A stretch of 64,000 nt of DNA from Methylicorpusculum oleiharenae (GTDB lineage Bacteria > Pseudomonadota > Gammaproteobacteria > Methylococcales > Methylomonadaceae). A program made the position numbers and the translations under genes. Below the pieces are notes generated by a model, which saw only the letters and a list, made by a program, of their open reading frames with translations, made no database searches and was not told where the DNA came from. Below are positions 39,609 to 47,532 of the stretch, one piece after another (the first letter of the stretch is position 1; each line of letters starts with the position of its first letter). The stretch covers positions 3,006,492 to 3,070,491 of the forward strand of contig NZ_WUTY02000001.1 in assembly GCF_009828925.2 (NCBI RefSeq). Reading direction: 5' to 3'.

Positions 39609-40193
39609 TTAGACAACAGGCATGGCATCTCGCGGATGATATCGCATCGACGCCAGTTCCGCAGCGGTCAGAATTTTATTGACGTTTCGCCATCCCGGCT
39701 GCCAGTAGCCCGGAAAGGGCTGCACGGCCAGGTCCATGAGTCGGCCTAATAGCGTAAAAGCAGTGTTGCTGTTGACCGAGACTAAACCCACTATTCCAAA
39801 AGGCGTATACGCTACGTCAAGGCTATTCAGATAAGGAATAGCCCTGACTGCATTATCCCATCGGCTTAAAACATCATCAGCGTTTCCTGCAAAAACCGAC
39901 ATGGCTTTTTGATGAGCCTTGATGAAATTCAAATCATCATCCGGATTTAAGCCGAATAAGATAGCCCGTGGTCCAAAGTGATAGAACTTCAATTGATCGC
40001 CAAACCTTCCGATAGGCAGAATTTCGTTTTTAAGATTCGTTGCCAGCCCATGCAATTGACCTAACACCGTGTTCCTTTCATCGCGTAAAACCCAAAAATC
40101 ATGGGCGGCCACGCCCACAATAGCGTAAGCACGCGCTTCAATCGAATAGTTAAGGGTTGGCGTTTTGGGCTTGCTTTGTTTTGTGCCTGTCAT
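39609..40193 (-). CDS. unrecognised protein, second gene of a two-gene unit
   Basis: A 194-residue soluble protein from ATG 40193. Features seen: AYAIVGVAAHDFWVLRDE, GQLHGLATN, LFGLNPDDDLNFIKAHQKA and a C-terminal FPGYWQPGWRNVNKILTAAEL. No membrane segment or signal is visible and I do not recognise the family. The ATG is four bases after the stop of the upstream small ORF, which suggests coupling. A longer GTG reading is possible. Confidence 0.5.
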   Translation of the reverse strand: MTGTKQSKPKTPTLNYSIEARAYAIVGVAAHDFWVLRDERNTVLGQLHGLATNLKNEILPIGRFGDQLKFYHFGPRAILFGLNPDDDLNFIKAHQKAMSVFAGNADDVLSRWDNAVRAIPYLNSLDVAYTPFGIVGLVSVNSNTAFTLLGRLMDLAVQPFPGYWQPGWRNVNKILTAAELASMRYHPRDAMPVV

Positions 40194-40197
40194 TTTA

Positions 40198-40395
40198 TTA
40201 GCGAGTGATACCCCTAAATTGCATCTTATGACCACGAGCTATCGCAGCTAGACACCCCCACATGGCAGCAACTAATTGTTGCTTTCCGTCGGCATCCTTC
40301 GCCCAATTGATGATCGACACTACTACAATGTCCAGATTTGAATCCTTAGAGCCAGCGAAAAAGATCAGGAGTAAAAAAGCCTCAATGTTTTTCAT
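40198..40395 (-). CDS. unrecognised small protein, first gene of a two-gene unit
   Basis: A 65-residue ORF with a hydrophobic start MKNIEAFLLLIFFAG, a second hydrophobic patch VAAMWGCLAAIA and a basic end. It precedes the 194-residue gene with a 4-base gap. It has no recognised family and could be a remnant. Confidence 0.4.
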   Translation of the reverse strand: MKNIEAFLLLIFFAGSKDSNLDIVVVSIINWAKDADGKQQLVAAMWGCLAAIARGHKMQFRGITR

Positions 40396-40607
40396 GAAGT
40401 ATTGCAGCTCATTGAAAGACTAAGATTTTATCAAATTTAAGACCCGGTTTTTTTGATAGGTGATTTTTTTCGGGGAGCTGCGACAGTGACGGTTGTCAGT
40501 TTCGCTTGATTGACTTGTAAAATTGCACCGGATAGCCCAATAGTGAGGTGTTTATCGGAGGCAATGGAGCTCAGTCAAGCCACGGTCAAGTGGACAATTG
40601 CCGATTT

Positions 40608-41276
40608 TCATTTTTTCGACAGTTTGGCGAGTGTTTTATTTGCCCGGTCCACGCTTTGAGGGTCGGCATTAAGTTGGATGATTCTTTTTAAATAAATGCG
40701 TGATTGCTGAGGATCGGTGCTCTTAAGCGCTTCCAGCCTGACAGCTGTTTCATAGGCAGCCACCTGAGCCGACGGTGCATATAAATCCGATTGCTTTTCT
40801 ATTTTTGCAAGCAATTTTTCCAATGATCCAGTGGCTTTGTCACGAGAACCGAACATATCCACTTCGGCATAGGTATTTATTTGAATCAGTTGCACTGTAA
40901 AATTGTCAGGCGCTGTTTCCGAGGCTCTTTGAATATCGGTTAAGCATGCCCAAACACCGGACAGTTTGTCTAAACCCATCAGCCAAGGCCCTTTCCGACC
41001 CGCAATTTTGCAGTTGTTGGCAGCATACCAGGCTTTTGTTTCCATATCGTCCGGATTTTCCGTGACCAGTTCTGATAATAAGGCATTGGCTTCGTCAATA
41101 TAATTATGGGTAAAATTCTGCCTGGCGATTTCCAAACGGCTATCGAAATCTTGTTCGCCTTCTAATGATTGGAGATATTCCATGTCACTCTTGGACCAAG
41201 GTTCTTGAGGAAATTCCTGGCTGCAGCCGGTTAACAAAGTGATGCCGAATAGTGCCGTCCAAGGTGTAAAGCGCAT
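40608..41276 (-). CDS. helical-repeat lipoprotein, last gene of the lipid operon
   Basis: A 222-residue lipoprotein with lipobox LLTGCS (Cys18), then TPR-like helical repeats (FTHNYIDEANALLSELVTENPDDMETKAWYA as a pattern, and later repeats). It is predicted to face the periplasm from either membrane. It starts 15 bases after the beta-barrel gene and closes the operon. A role as an assembly or transport partner of the barrel is inferred from position. Confidence 0.7.
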   Translation of the reverse strand: MRFTPWTALFGITLLTGCSQEFPQEPWSKSDMEYLQSLEGEQDFDSRLEIARQNFTHNYIDEANALLSELVTENPDDMETKAWYAANNCKIAGRKGPWLMGLDKLSGVWACLTDIQRASETAPDNFTVQLIQINTYAEVDMFGSRDKATGSLEKLLAKIEKQSDLYAPSAQVAAYETAVRLEALKSTDPQQSRIYLKRIIQLNADPQSVDRANKTLAKLSKK

Positions 41277-41291
41277 GAAGATTCTCCTGGA

Positions 41292-42563
41292 TTAAAAAAG
41301 TAGAGTTAAGCCTGAATAAAGTACAAACCGGAACGGAATATCGGCGGTCTCAGAGCCTGAAATGTCGCCGTAATATTGCCCGCCCAGCATCAAGTCAAGT
41401 CCGTCTGTAATAGGATAAGATAACAAGCCGCCCGCTATGACGCTGGAATCCTGAATGCCGTAGCGCACAAATGCTTTGGCTTCCACGTCGCCGATTAAAC
41501 GACTGTCAGCGACACGGGCGAATAAATAATGCCGCTTCATCGAGCCCAGCAAGCTGTTTGATCCGCCCAGAAAGCCAGCAGCCGGGGCTGCGAACTGGCT
41601 GTTGAGCAGTGCGGCGGACTGGTCCGCGTCTTGTACTAGGCTTTCATATTCGTCTTCGCTATAAGCTTCGCCGTTGTAAAAGTATTCAAAGATTAAATTG
41701 ATTTGACTGTCGGTAGTGTACTGGCTGCCGATTAGAAATTGCGGACGCCACTCCGTCTGTGAGTCCTCTTGAAATATAAAAAAACTGTCTCGACTGTTTA
41801 CCGTGATACGCTGGGGCAAAACGGTACGGCGCTTATCTCGTAGACTGAATTCTCCATGCAGCTCAAGCTGGCTGCCGACAGTGATGGAATAAGAACTGCC
41901 AATAAAATTCATATCATCCAGCCGAGCATAAGTCAGACTGGCATCGCTGTTGTCGAATTGCTTGTTAAGTTTCAGCGCAAACGCGTTTTGATATGTCCCT
42001 TGAGTTCCATATAGCTTTTCCCGTGGTTTATGACGGACAAAATAAGCAGTGGCGGCCCAGTTGTTATCGCCTGTCCAGTCTGCGGACGCAAAGAGGTTGC
42101 CGTGGCGTTTGTAGGCAATCGCCCTGTCTTCAAAATTGATTTCCCGGTCCTGAAAGGGATTGCTGGGGTTCCAGATATAACCGGGGCCCCAATGCTGAAT
42201 ATCGATGCCGCCGCTGACGACGATACTGTCAGTGACATTCCAGTCAAAAGCGCTGCCTTGAATAAAAAACTTTTCCTCTGTTTCGTCTCCGGTCACCTGG
42301 CTTTGCAGCCAATAATCGCCGCGCAGCGTGACCTGGCTGTAATTGAATTTAGGCGTCAGGCGCAGACCCAAAAATCCGGTGTTTTCGGGATTGTCAACAA
42401 TCCCGCCGCCGGGATTGAATACCGTATCGGATCGCCCCGGCGTGTATTGCCAGGACAACTCCGATTGCCCTCGAACATCGAGTTCTCCCACCTGAAATGC
42501 CGATAAGGCGGGAGAGGTCATGCTTAAAAGCAGCAATGGAATAAATTGTGAATAAGCTTTCAT
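41292..42563 (-). CDS. outer-membrane beta-barrel protein
   Basis: A 423-residue protein with a signal peptide (cleavage after ALSA, residue 22), alternating beta-strand pattern throughout and a C-terminal Phe (LYSGLTLLF), the usual signal for BAM assembly. Motifs such as GPGYIWNPSNPFQDREINFEDRA suggest kinship with DUF1302-like porins, but the match is not certain. Within the lipid operon it is the only candidate outer-membrane protein, 26 bases after the LolA-like gene. Confidence 0.75.
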   Translation of the reverse strand: MKAYSQFIPLLLLSMTSPALSAFQVGELDVRGQSELSWQYTPGRSDTVFNPGGGIVDNPENTGFLGLRLTPKFNYSQVTLRGDYWLQSQVTGDETEEKFFIQGSAFDWNVTDSIVVSGGIDIQHWGPGYIWNPSNPFQDREINFEDRAIAYKRHGNLFASADWTGDNNWAATAYFVRHKPREKLYGTQGTYQNAFALKLNKQFDNSDASLTYARLDDMNFIGSSYSITVGSQLELHGEFSLRDKRRTVLPQRITVNSRDSFFIFQEDSQTEWRPQFLIGSQYTTDSQINLIFEYFYNGEAYSEDEYESLVQDADQSAALLNSQFAAPAAGFLGGSNSLLGSMKRHYLFARVADSRLIGDVEAKAFVRYGIQDSSVIAGGLLSYPITDGLDLMLGGQYYGDISGSETADIPFRFVLYSGLTLLF

Positions 42564-42589
42564 TGCCTGAGCGTAATAAAAAGGCTTTA

Positions 42590-43366
42590 CTACAAACGTT
42601 TCAAAGCATTAGCGCTGAAGCGGGAAGCAGGCAATTCGACCACTTTAAAATTGGAATATTCCATCAAAGTTTGTTTACCCTCGGCCAGCGGATTGATAAT
42701 CTGAATGCTGGTCAATTGCTCTTTGTTGCCCTGGCCAGGCTGTTTTTCATAACGCTTGTAGTAAGCAGTTTTCAGCAGTTTGCCGGAGGCGGCAAAAAAA
42801 TCCGCTTTATACGGTTTGAAATCGTCAGCACGCAGCCATAATTTCAATTTATCGTAAGTGGCCAAACTGTCAGCTTTAGCTTTTAATTCCAGCACATGGC
42901 AAGGTATAGCGTCTACAGTTTCTGCGCCTAAGTATTCAGGATCGTAATCCCCTGAAAAATCGGTGCTGGCAACGTCGCCGTTAGCCGCTTCGCCCAATAA
43001 TCTTTGTTGCGGTGTGATCCGTATCGGTTTATGGCTTGACGGAGAATGAAACCATAAATTTTTTTCAGCCATAAGCAGGGCTTTGCCGCGTTCACTCACC
43101 GGTTCGTTGTAGATGACCAGCGAGGTATGCGGGTTTAAAATTTCCACCTTGAGAGTAAAAATTTGATCGTCTTTGCCCGGCTCGATGCTGTTCAGCTTCA
43201 GATCGAAAGTAAAGGACTGTCCTTTAAAATTTCTATATCCATCGGCTTTAGCCAGTAATTCTGTGGCGTCCGGTTTGGGGGAATTTGCTCCCTCTGCCGA
43301 TACCGGAGTGGTTATTAAGGGTTGAGCCACTATAAGTGCAAGTAATAATTGAAGTCTTAAAAACAT
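42590..43366 (-). CDS. LolA-like periplasmic lipid carrier
   Basis: A 258-residue exported protein (signal peptide to about residue 24) of the outer-membrane lipoprotein-sorting type. It has the half-barrel pattern with YRNFKGQSFTFDL, ALLMAEKNLWFHSPSSHKP, and DGVASTDFSGDYD-like VASTDFSGDYD, ending SANALKRL. LolA-fold proteins carry lipoproteins or other lipids across the periplasm. Here it lies directly after a FtsX-type ABC pair, so it likely accepts the operon product or a lipoprotein from it. Confidence 0.8.
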   Translation of the reverse strand: MFLRLQLLLALIVAQPLITTPVSAEGANSPKPDATELLAKADGYRNFKGQSFTFDLKLNSIEPGKDDQIFTLKVEILNPHTSLVIYNEPVSERGKALLMAEKNLWFHSPSSHKPIRITPQQRLLGEAANGDVASTDFSGDYDPEYLGAETVDAIPCHVLELKAKADSLATYDKLKLWLRADDFKPYKADFFAASGKLLKTAYYKRYEKQPGQGNKEQLTSIQIINPLAEGKQTLMEYSNFKVVELPASRFSANALKRL

Positions 43367-43392
43367 TGTAATCTCCTGAATAAGTGTTTACG

Positions 43393-44619
43393 TCACACGT
43401 GCCGCAAGGCATCCACAATGGCTTTTCGGGATGCTTGCAGCGCCGGAATAAAGGTCGCAAAAAAGGCAATAACGCCAACCACAAACACCGTACTGAACCA
43501 GATTTCCTCTACGTACTGCAGATGCAAGGGGTAGCCTTTAGATGAACCGGGCGGCGGCGGCATCATGATTTCAAGGCTGTTGATCAGCCAGGTGATGGCG
43601 ATGCCTGATGCTACGCCCAGCAACGCCCCAAGCAACGCGAGCATCAGTCCCTCCGCCAAGAATTGTCTGATTATTCCGCCTCTGCGCATGCCCATGGCGC
43701 GCAGTGTGCCTATTTCGGATGTGCGTTCCATCACCGTGACGATCATGGTGTTGCTGACGCCGAATAGAACAACAATGTAAATGACCAGATTGATAAAAAG
43801 GAAAAAACCGCTATAGAGATCGACGACTTTTTGGTAAAAACTGGCCATTTTGAACCATTCAATCCATTCAATATCCAGTTGTTGCTGCTGCGTTTTGTCA
43901 ACAATAGACGCGACGGCTTCCGGTAGCGCCAAGGTATCGTCCAGCAGCACTACGAGGGTGTCGATAGACTGAGTATTCAACAGGTTTTGCGCATTTTCGA
44001 GCACCATCATCATCGCCGCATCATCGTATTCTTTGGCGAAACTCTGAAAAATGCCGACGACCTCAACGTCGACGGCATTCATCACGCCGTTCACGGTAGT
44101 TCCCAGCAACGTCAGCGTATCGCCTACCTTGGCATCTATGCCTTGAGCCAAGCCTTCGCCCAACAATACGCCTTCCGGTTTGGCCGAGTCCAAATCAGTT
44201 CCGTCGGTTATCGTCAGCGCCGAGTTGATCAACGCCTCACTGTCCGGGTCTACCCCGCGAACAATGGCTGCGCGGCTGTTTTGTTGGTTGCCCAGCAAAC
44301 CCGTAAACTCCAGTCGGCGGGATGTGATCAGCACGTTCGGAATAGATTCTAATAAAGCTTGCGCCTGACGGGTCAGATCCGGCGTCATGCGGTATGGGTT
44401 CGGTTCCCTGCGGTAATTGAGTTCGTAGCCTTTTTGATGGATTTGCAGATGGCCATACTGGCTGCGAATAATCGACTCGCGTAAACCGATATAGTTGGCT
44501 TCAACAAAGCCCCCGAACAGAACAATACCGGCAACGCCCACGAGTATCGTCATCATTGCAAATAGTGAACGGCGTTTGTAACGCAGAATATTGCGCCAAG
44601 CTATTTTAAATACAAGCAT
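43393..44619 (-). CDS. ABC transporter permease (FtsX/LolC-E type)
   Basis: A 408-residue permease: one N-terminal membrane segment near 18-40, a large periplasmic domain (about 45-270) of MacB type, and three C-terminal membrane segments. The conserved ERTSEIGTLRAMGMRR coupling motif lies between segments. Start at 44619 has GAGGGA upstream and overlaps the ATPase gene by 14 bases. FtsX-type exporters work mechanically on periplasmic substrates such as lipoproteins. Confidence 0.88.
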   Translation of the reverse strand: MLVFKIAWRNILRYKRRSLFAMMTILVGVAGIVLFGGFVEANYIGLRESIIRSQYGHLQIHQKGYELNYRREPNPYRMTPDLTRQAQALLESIPNVLITSRRLEFTGLLGNQQNSRAAIVRGVDPDSEALINSALTITDGTDLDSAKPEGVLLGEGLAQGIDAKVGDTLTLLGTTVNGVMNAVDVEVVGIFQSFAKEYDDAAMMMVLENAQNLLNTQSIDTLVVLLDDTLALPEAVASIVDKTQQQQLDIEWIEWFKMASFYQKVVDLYSGFFLFINLVIYIVVLFGVSNTMIVTVMERTSEIGTLRAMGMRRGGIIRQFLAEGLMLALLGALLGVASGIAITWLINSLEIMMPPPPGSSKGYPLHLQYVEEIWFSTVFVVGVIAFFATFIPALQASRKAIVDALRHV

Positions 44620-45325
44620 AAACATTCCCTCGCTTAGTTTGTGTAGTCGAATCGTTTGTGACCAGTCCGTCACGTAGCATGATGCAGCGTTCCGCACCTG
44701 CCAGCAGTTCCGGATTATGCGTGCAGATAATCACGGTAGAGCCATGACTGAGTGAGAGATTAAGCATCAGTTCCATAATCGCAGTGCCGGTGGTTGAATC
44801 CAGGTTTGCAGTGGGTTCATCTGCAATCAGCAGCTGTGGTTCATGCACCAGCGCACGGGCAATGGCAACACGCTGACGTTGACCACCCGACAACTCATTC
44901 GGAAAATGGCCGGCATGAGCAATGAGACCGACTGCCTCAAGGATCGTCTGCACTTGTTTGCGGCGCTGACCGTAGGGAATGGAACGGTTCAGCAGCAGCG
45001 GATACTGCACGTTTTCAAATACATTCAAGACCGGCATCAAATTAAAATTTTGAAAGACAAAACCGATATTACGTGCCCGGAAATCGGACATTTCCCGGTC
45101 GTTGGTTAACGTGATATCTTTGCCTCCGATCGTGACGTTGCCGTTGTCATATTTATCCAGGCAGCCAATGATGTGCAATAAGGTTGACTTGCCGCTGCCG
45201 GAAGGTCCCCCCAAAAATAGCCGTTCGCCTTTTTTAACGTTGAGAGATACGCCTCTCAGTGCATGCACCGTGTTGTCGCCCAGCCGGTAGTGTTTAGTTA
45301 GATTATTAACTTGTATAAAGCTCAT
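44606..45325 (-). CDS. ABC transporter ATPase (LolD/MacB type)
   Basis: A 239-residue ATPase with Walker A GGPSGSGKSTLL, Q-loop VFQNFNLMP, signature LSGGQRQRVAIARAL, Walker B LLIADEPTANLDS and switch His in CTHNPE. It belongs to the LolD/MacB subgroup and pairs with the next gene. It starts 63 bases after the degenerate SDR. Confidence 0.92.
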   Translation of the reverse strand: MSFIQVNNLTKHYRLGDNTVHALRGVSLNVKKGERLFLGGPSGSGKSTLLHIIGCLDKYDNGNVTIGGKDITLTNDREMSDFRARNIGFVFQNFNLMPVLNVFENVQYPLLLNRSIPYGQRRKQVQTILEAVGLIAHAGHFPNELSGGQRQRVAIARALVHEPQLLIADEPTANLDSTTGTAIMELMLNLSLSHGSTVIICTHNPELLAGAERCIMLRDGLVTNDSTTQTKRGNVYACI

Positions 45326-45388
45326 AGTTTTTTGAGGTCGAATTAATTGTCATCGAAAATGCATGTGGGTTAGCTGATTTAAGGCGGA

Positions 45389-46069
45389 CTACATAACCAA
45401 ACCATCGTTAATATGCAGTATCTGGCCGTTCAGCCAATGTTCATTGCCGGCCAAATGCATGATGTTATTCGCCAGGTGTTTCAGGCTTCCTATTTTGCCT
45501 AAACCGCTGACTTTTAACATCATGGCTTCGGCAGGGGTATATTCGTTTTGAGGATCAATTTCTTCCATTACACCCAAGCAGATGATGTTGACGGCGATAC
45601 GGTAGCGGCCCAATTCCTTGGCCAAGCTTTTGCTCATACCTATCAATGCACCGCCTACCGTCGAACTGATCAAACAGTTGTGTCTTCCTGCTACGGCCGA
45701 GGTATCGCAGACAATGATGATCTGCCCCGGTGATTCGCTTTCAATCATCTTGAGCGCCAAGCAGCGGACCGAAACGAGTAAACGGCTTACGGAGTCCAGT
45801 GTTTGTCGCACTATCTCACCGGCATCGGGACATTCTGTTTCGTCGGTACGTACCCGGTCGCAAAACAGCAAGGTATCGATATGGCCCATGGAGTTATATG
45901 CACACTCTATGAGGTTCGTCATTGCCGGCAAAAGCGGTGTTTTGCCATCCTCTTGAAGAAGGATTTCATCGCTATTCAGGATTTTGGCACCTGCGTTGGA
46001 TAACAAAAGCAACAATGGCTCCAGATAGCCGATTTCTCCAACGAGCAATATGTGCGGATTGACTACCAT
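45389..46069 (-). CDS. SDR-fold protein lacking catalytic residues
   Basis: A 226-residue member of the short-chain dehydrogenase fold. The Tyr and Lys of the YxxxK motif are replaced (ISSTV at residues 134-138 lines up with YAASK), and the TGxxxGxG nucleotide loop is replaced by VGEIGYLEP. The rest of the fold is kept, including SKSLAKELGRYRIAVNIICLG and the C-terminal LNGQILHINDGL. It overlaps the intact SDR gene by 7 bases and may form a heterodimer with it, or be structural. Confidence 0.75.
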   Translation of the reverse strand: MVVNPHILLVGEIGYLEPLLLLLSNAGAKILNSDEILLQEDGKTPLLPAMTNLIECAYNSMGHIDTLLFCDRVRTDETECPDAGEIVRQTLDSVSRLLVSVRCLALKMIESESPGQIIIVCDTSAVAGRHNCLISSTVGGALIGMSKSLAKELGRYRIAVNIICLGVMEEIDPQNEYTPAEAMMLKVSGLGKIGSLKHLANNIMHLAGNEHWLNGQILHINDGLVM

Positions 46070-46878
46070 GTTATCAAACCTCCTGTAACGTTTAAGACGG
46101 TGCCTGTTACGAAGCCGGATTCCGGCGCCGCCAAAAAAGCAGCCAGCCCCGTTAAATCATCCGGTGTGCAGGTTTTTTTTATCGGCGTAACACTGGATAT
46201 GAGCGTTTGTGCATGCGACTTCATGTGACTGGCCAGACCACCTTGTACAACTTGTGGCGCAATACAGTTGGCTGTCCAGCCTTTATTCGCAATCTGTCTT
46301 GCAACACTTTTGGTATAAGCGATGACGGCGCCTTTGGCTGCGCCATATAATGAACGCATGGGTTGGCCGACCAAACCGGTAATCGAGGTAATGTTGATGA
46401 TGCGCCCGTGTTCAATAGACTGCTGCTGGGTCATGAATTGCGATAAATAGACAACCGGGGCCAGATTGCCCTGAATGACAGCGGCGACATCCTCTTCGGT
46501 CAGCATCAACAGCGAATTATCGCGTGACATCCCAACGCAATTGATCAGAACGTCTATTCCGCCCAGCTCTGATTCCGCTTCTGCAAAAACCCTTTCGGCT
46601 TCGTAATAATCATCCAGTTTTCCACGTACCGCAACAGCACGAACCTGACCGGTGCTGGCGGTGTTAACAAGCTCAAGCAGCCTGTTTACCGCTTCGGCAT
46701 TGTTCTGGTAATGCAGCGCAACCGAAGCGCCTTCTATTGCCAAGCGTTCAGCCAATACACTGCCTATGTTGCCGCTGGCGCCGGAAATCAAAACCCGGCG
46801 TCCCGATAGCGGCAGGTGTGGGAGGGCACGCCTTGGGGCAGTGTTGTCTGCAGGATGTTGCTCAGTTATCGTTTCCAT
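46063..46878 (-). CDS. FabG-like 3-oxoacyl-ACP reductase (second copy)
   Basis: A 271-residue short-chain dehydrogenase with the nucleotide loop SGASGNIG, NCVGMSRDN, a catalytic Ser in ITSITG, and YGAAK. The N-terminus carries about 25 extra residues. It would reduce a beta-ketoacyl-ACP intermediate. With its inactive-looking neighbour it forms a pair, in addition to the FabG at 51.8-52.5 kb. Confidence 0.82.
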   Translation of the reverse strand: METITEQHPADNTAPRRALPHLPLSGRRVLISGASGNIGSVLAERLAIEGASVALHYQNNAEAVNRLLELVNTASTGQVRAVAVRGKLDDYYEAERVFAEAESELGGIDVLINCVGMSRDNSLLMLTEEDVAAVIQGNLAPVVYLSQFMTQQQSIEHGRIINITSITGLVGQPMRSLYGAAKGAVIAYTKSVARQIANKGWTANCIAPQVVQGGLASHMKSHAQTLISSVTPIKKTCTPDDLTGLAAFLAAPESGFVTGTVLNVTGGLITW

Positions 46879-46892
46879 GTCGGTGAATGGGG

Positions 46893-47486
46893 CTAGAAAT
46901 TATCAACAAGAATTTTTTCCGCTTCCGCCAATTTGGCGTTTGCATCGGCAATGTATTCCTGTGGGCAACCTTGTGATTCGCACTGTTTCAGATAATGCTT
47001 GAAATCCTCAACGGCAAATTTGGTGCGCATCAAAAATGCCGGCAGTTCCAGGCTGTTGTAGGCTCGGGTTAAGCGAACCACGGTATTGTCCGGAGCAGTT
47101 TGCACGGCCTTGTCCAAAAGGCGCGTTCCCAGTTTTACAAAAAACGTCTTTTTACCGGGGTCGGATTCAAACAGCGCTTTCATGGTTGTTACGCTTCCCA
47201 GCCAGGCGCTGGTTTCCGGATCATTTTCCTGTAAAGCTTTGGCTGATTTCAGGTAATTTTCAGATGTGCTGATCTGTTGCTTGTCGGCATGAGTTCGGCT
47301 TAATTGATGCAAAATAATGCCGGCGGATTTTAATGCTTCGAAATCATTAGGATTTTCCTTTATTTTCGCTTCGAATTGATGCAATGCCGTTTGAGCTTCT
47401 TCGCCACGTAGATCCTGTACCGCAATTGCAAATGCAGACGTTGAGGAAAATAACAAAAGATAGAGTGTTGCCATTTTTGTTTTCAT
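46893..47486 (-). CDS. periplasmic helical-repeat protein
   Basis: A 197-residue exported protein with a signal peptide ending near SAFA (residue 20) and TPR-like helices (HQFEAKIKENPNDFEALKSAG as a pattern). It resembles in design the lipoprotein at the end of the operon. Function unknown; a scaffold or carrier role in the export branch is inferred only from position. Confidence 0.65.
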   Translation of the reverse strand: MKTKMATLYLLLFSSTSAFAIAVQDLRGEEAQTALHQFEAKIKENPNDFEALKSAGIILHQLSRTHADKQQISTSENYLKSAKALQENDPETSAWLGSVTTMKALFESDPGKKTFFVKLGTRLLDKAVQTAPDNTVVRLTRAYNSLELPAFLMRTKFAVEDFKHYLKQCESQGCPQEYIADANAKLAEAEKILVDNF

Positions 47487-47532
47487 TGTGATGCCTTTTT
47501 AGTCAGTCAGTAAGTAATTGAATAAAGAAAAA

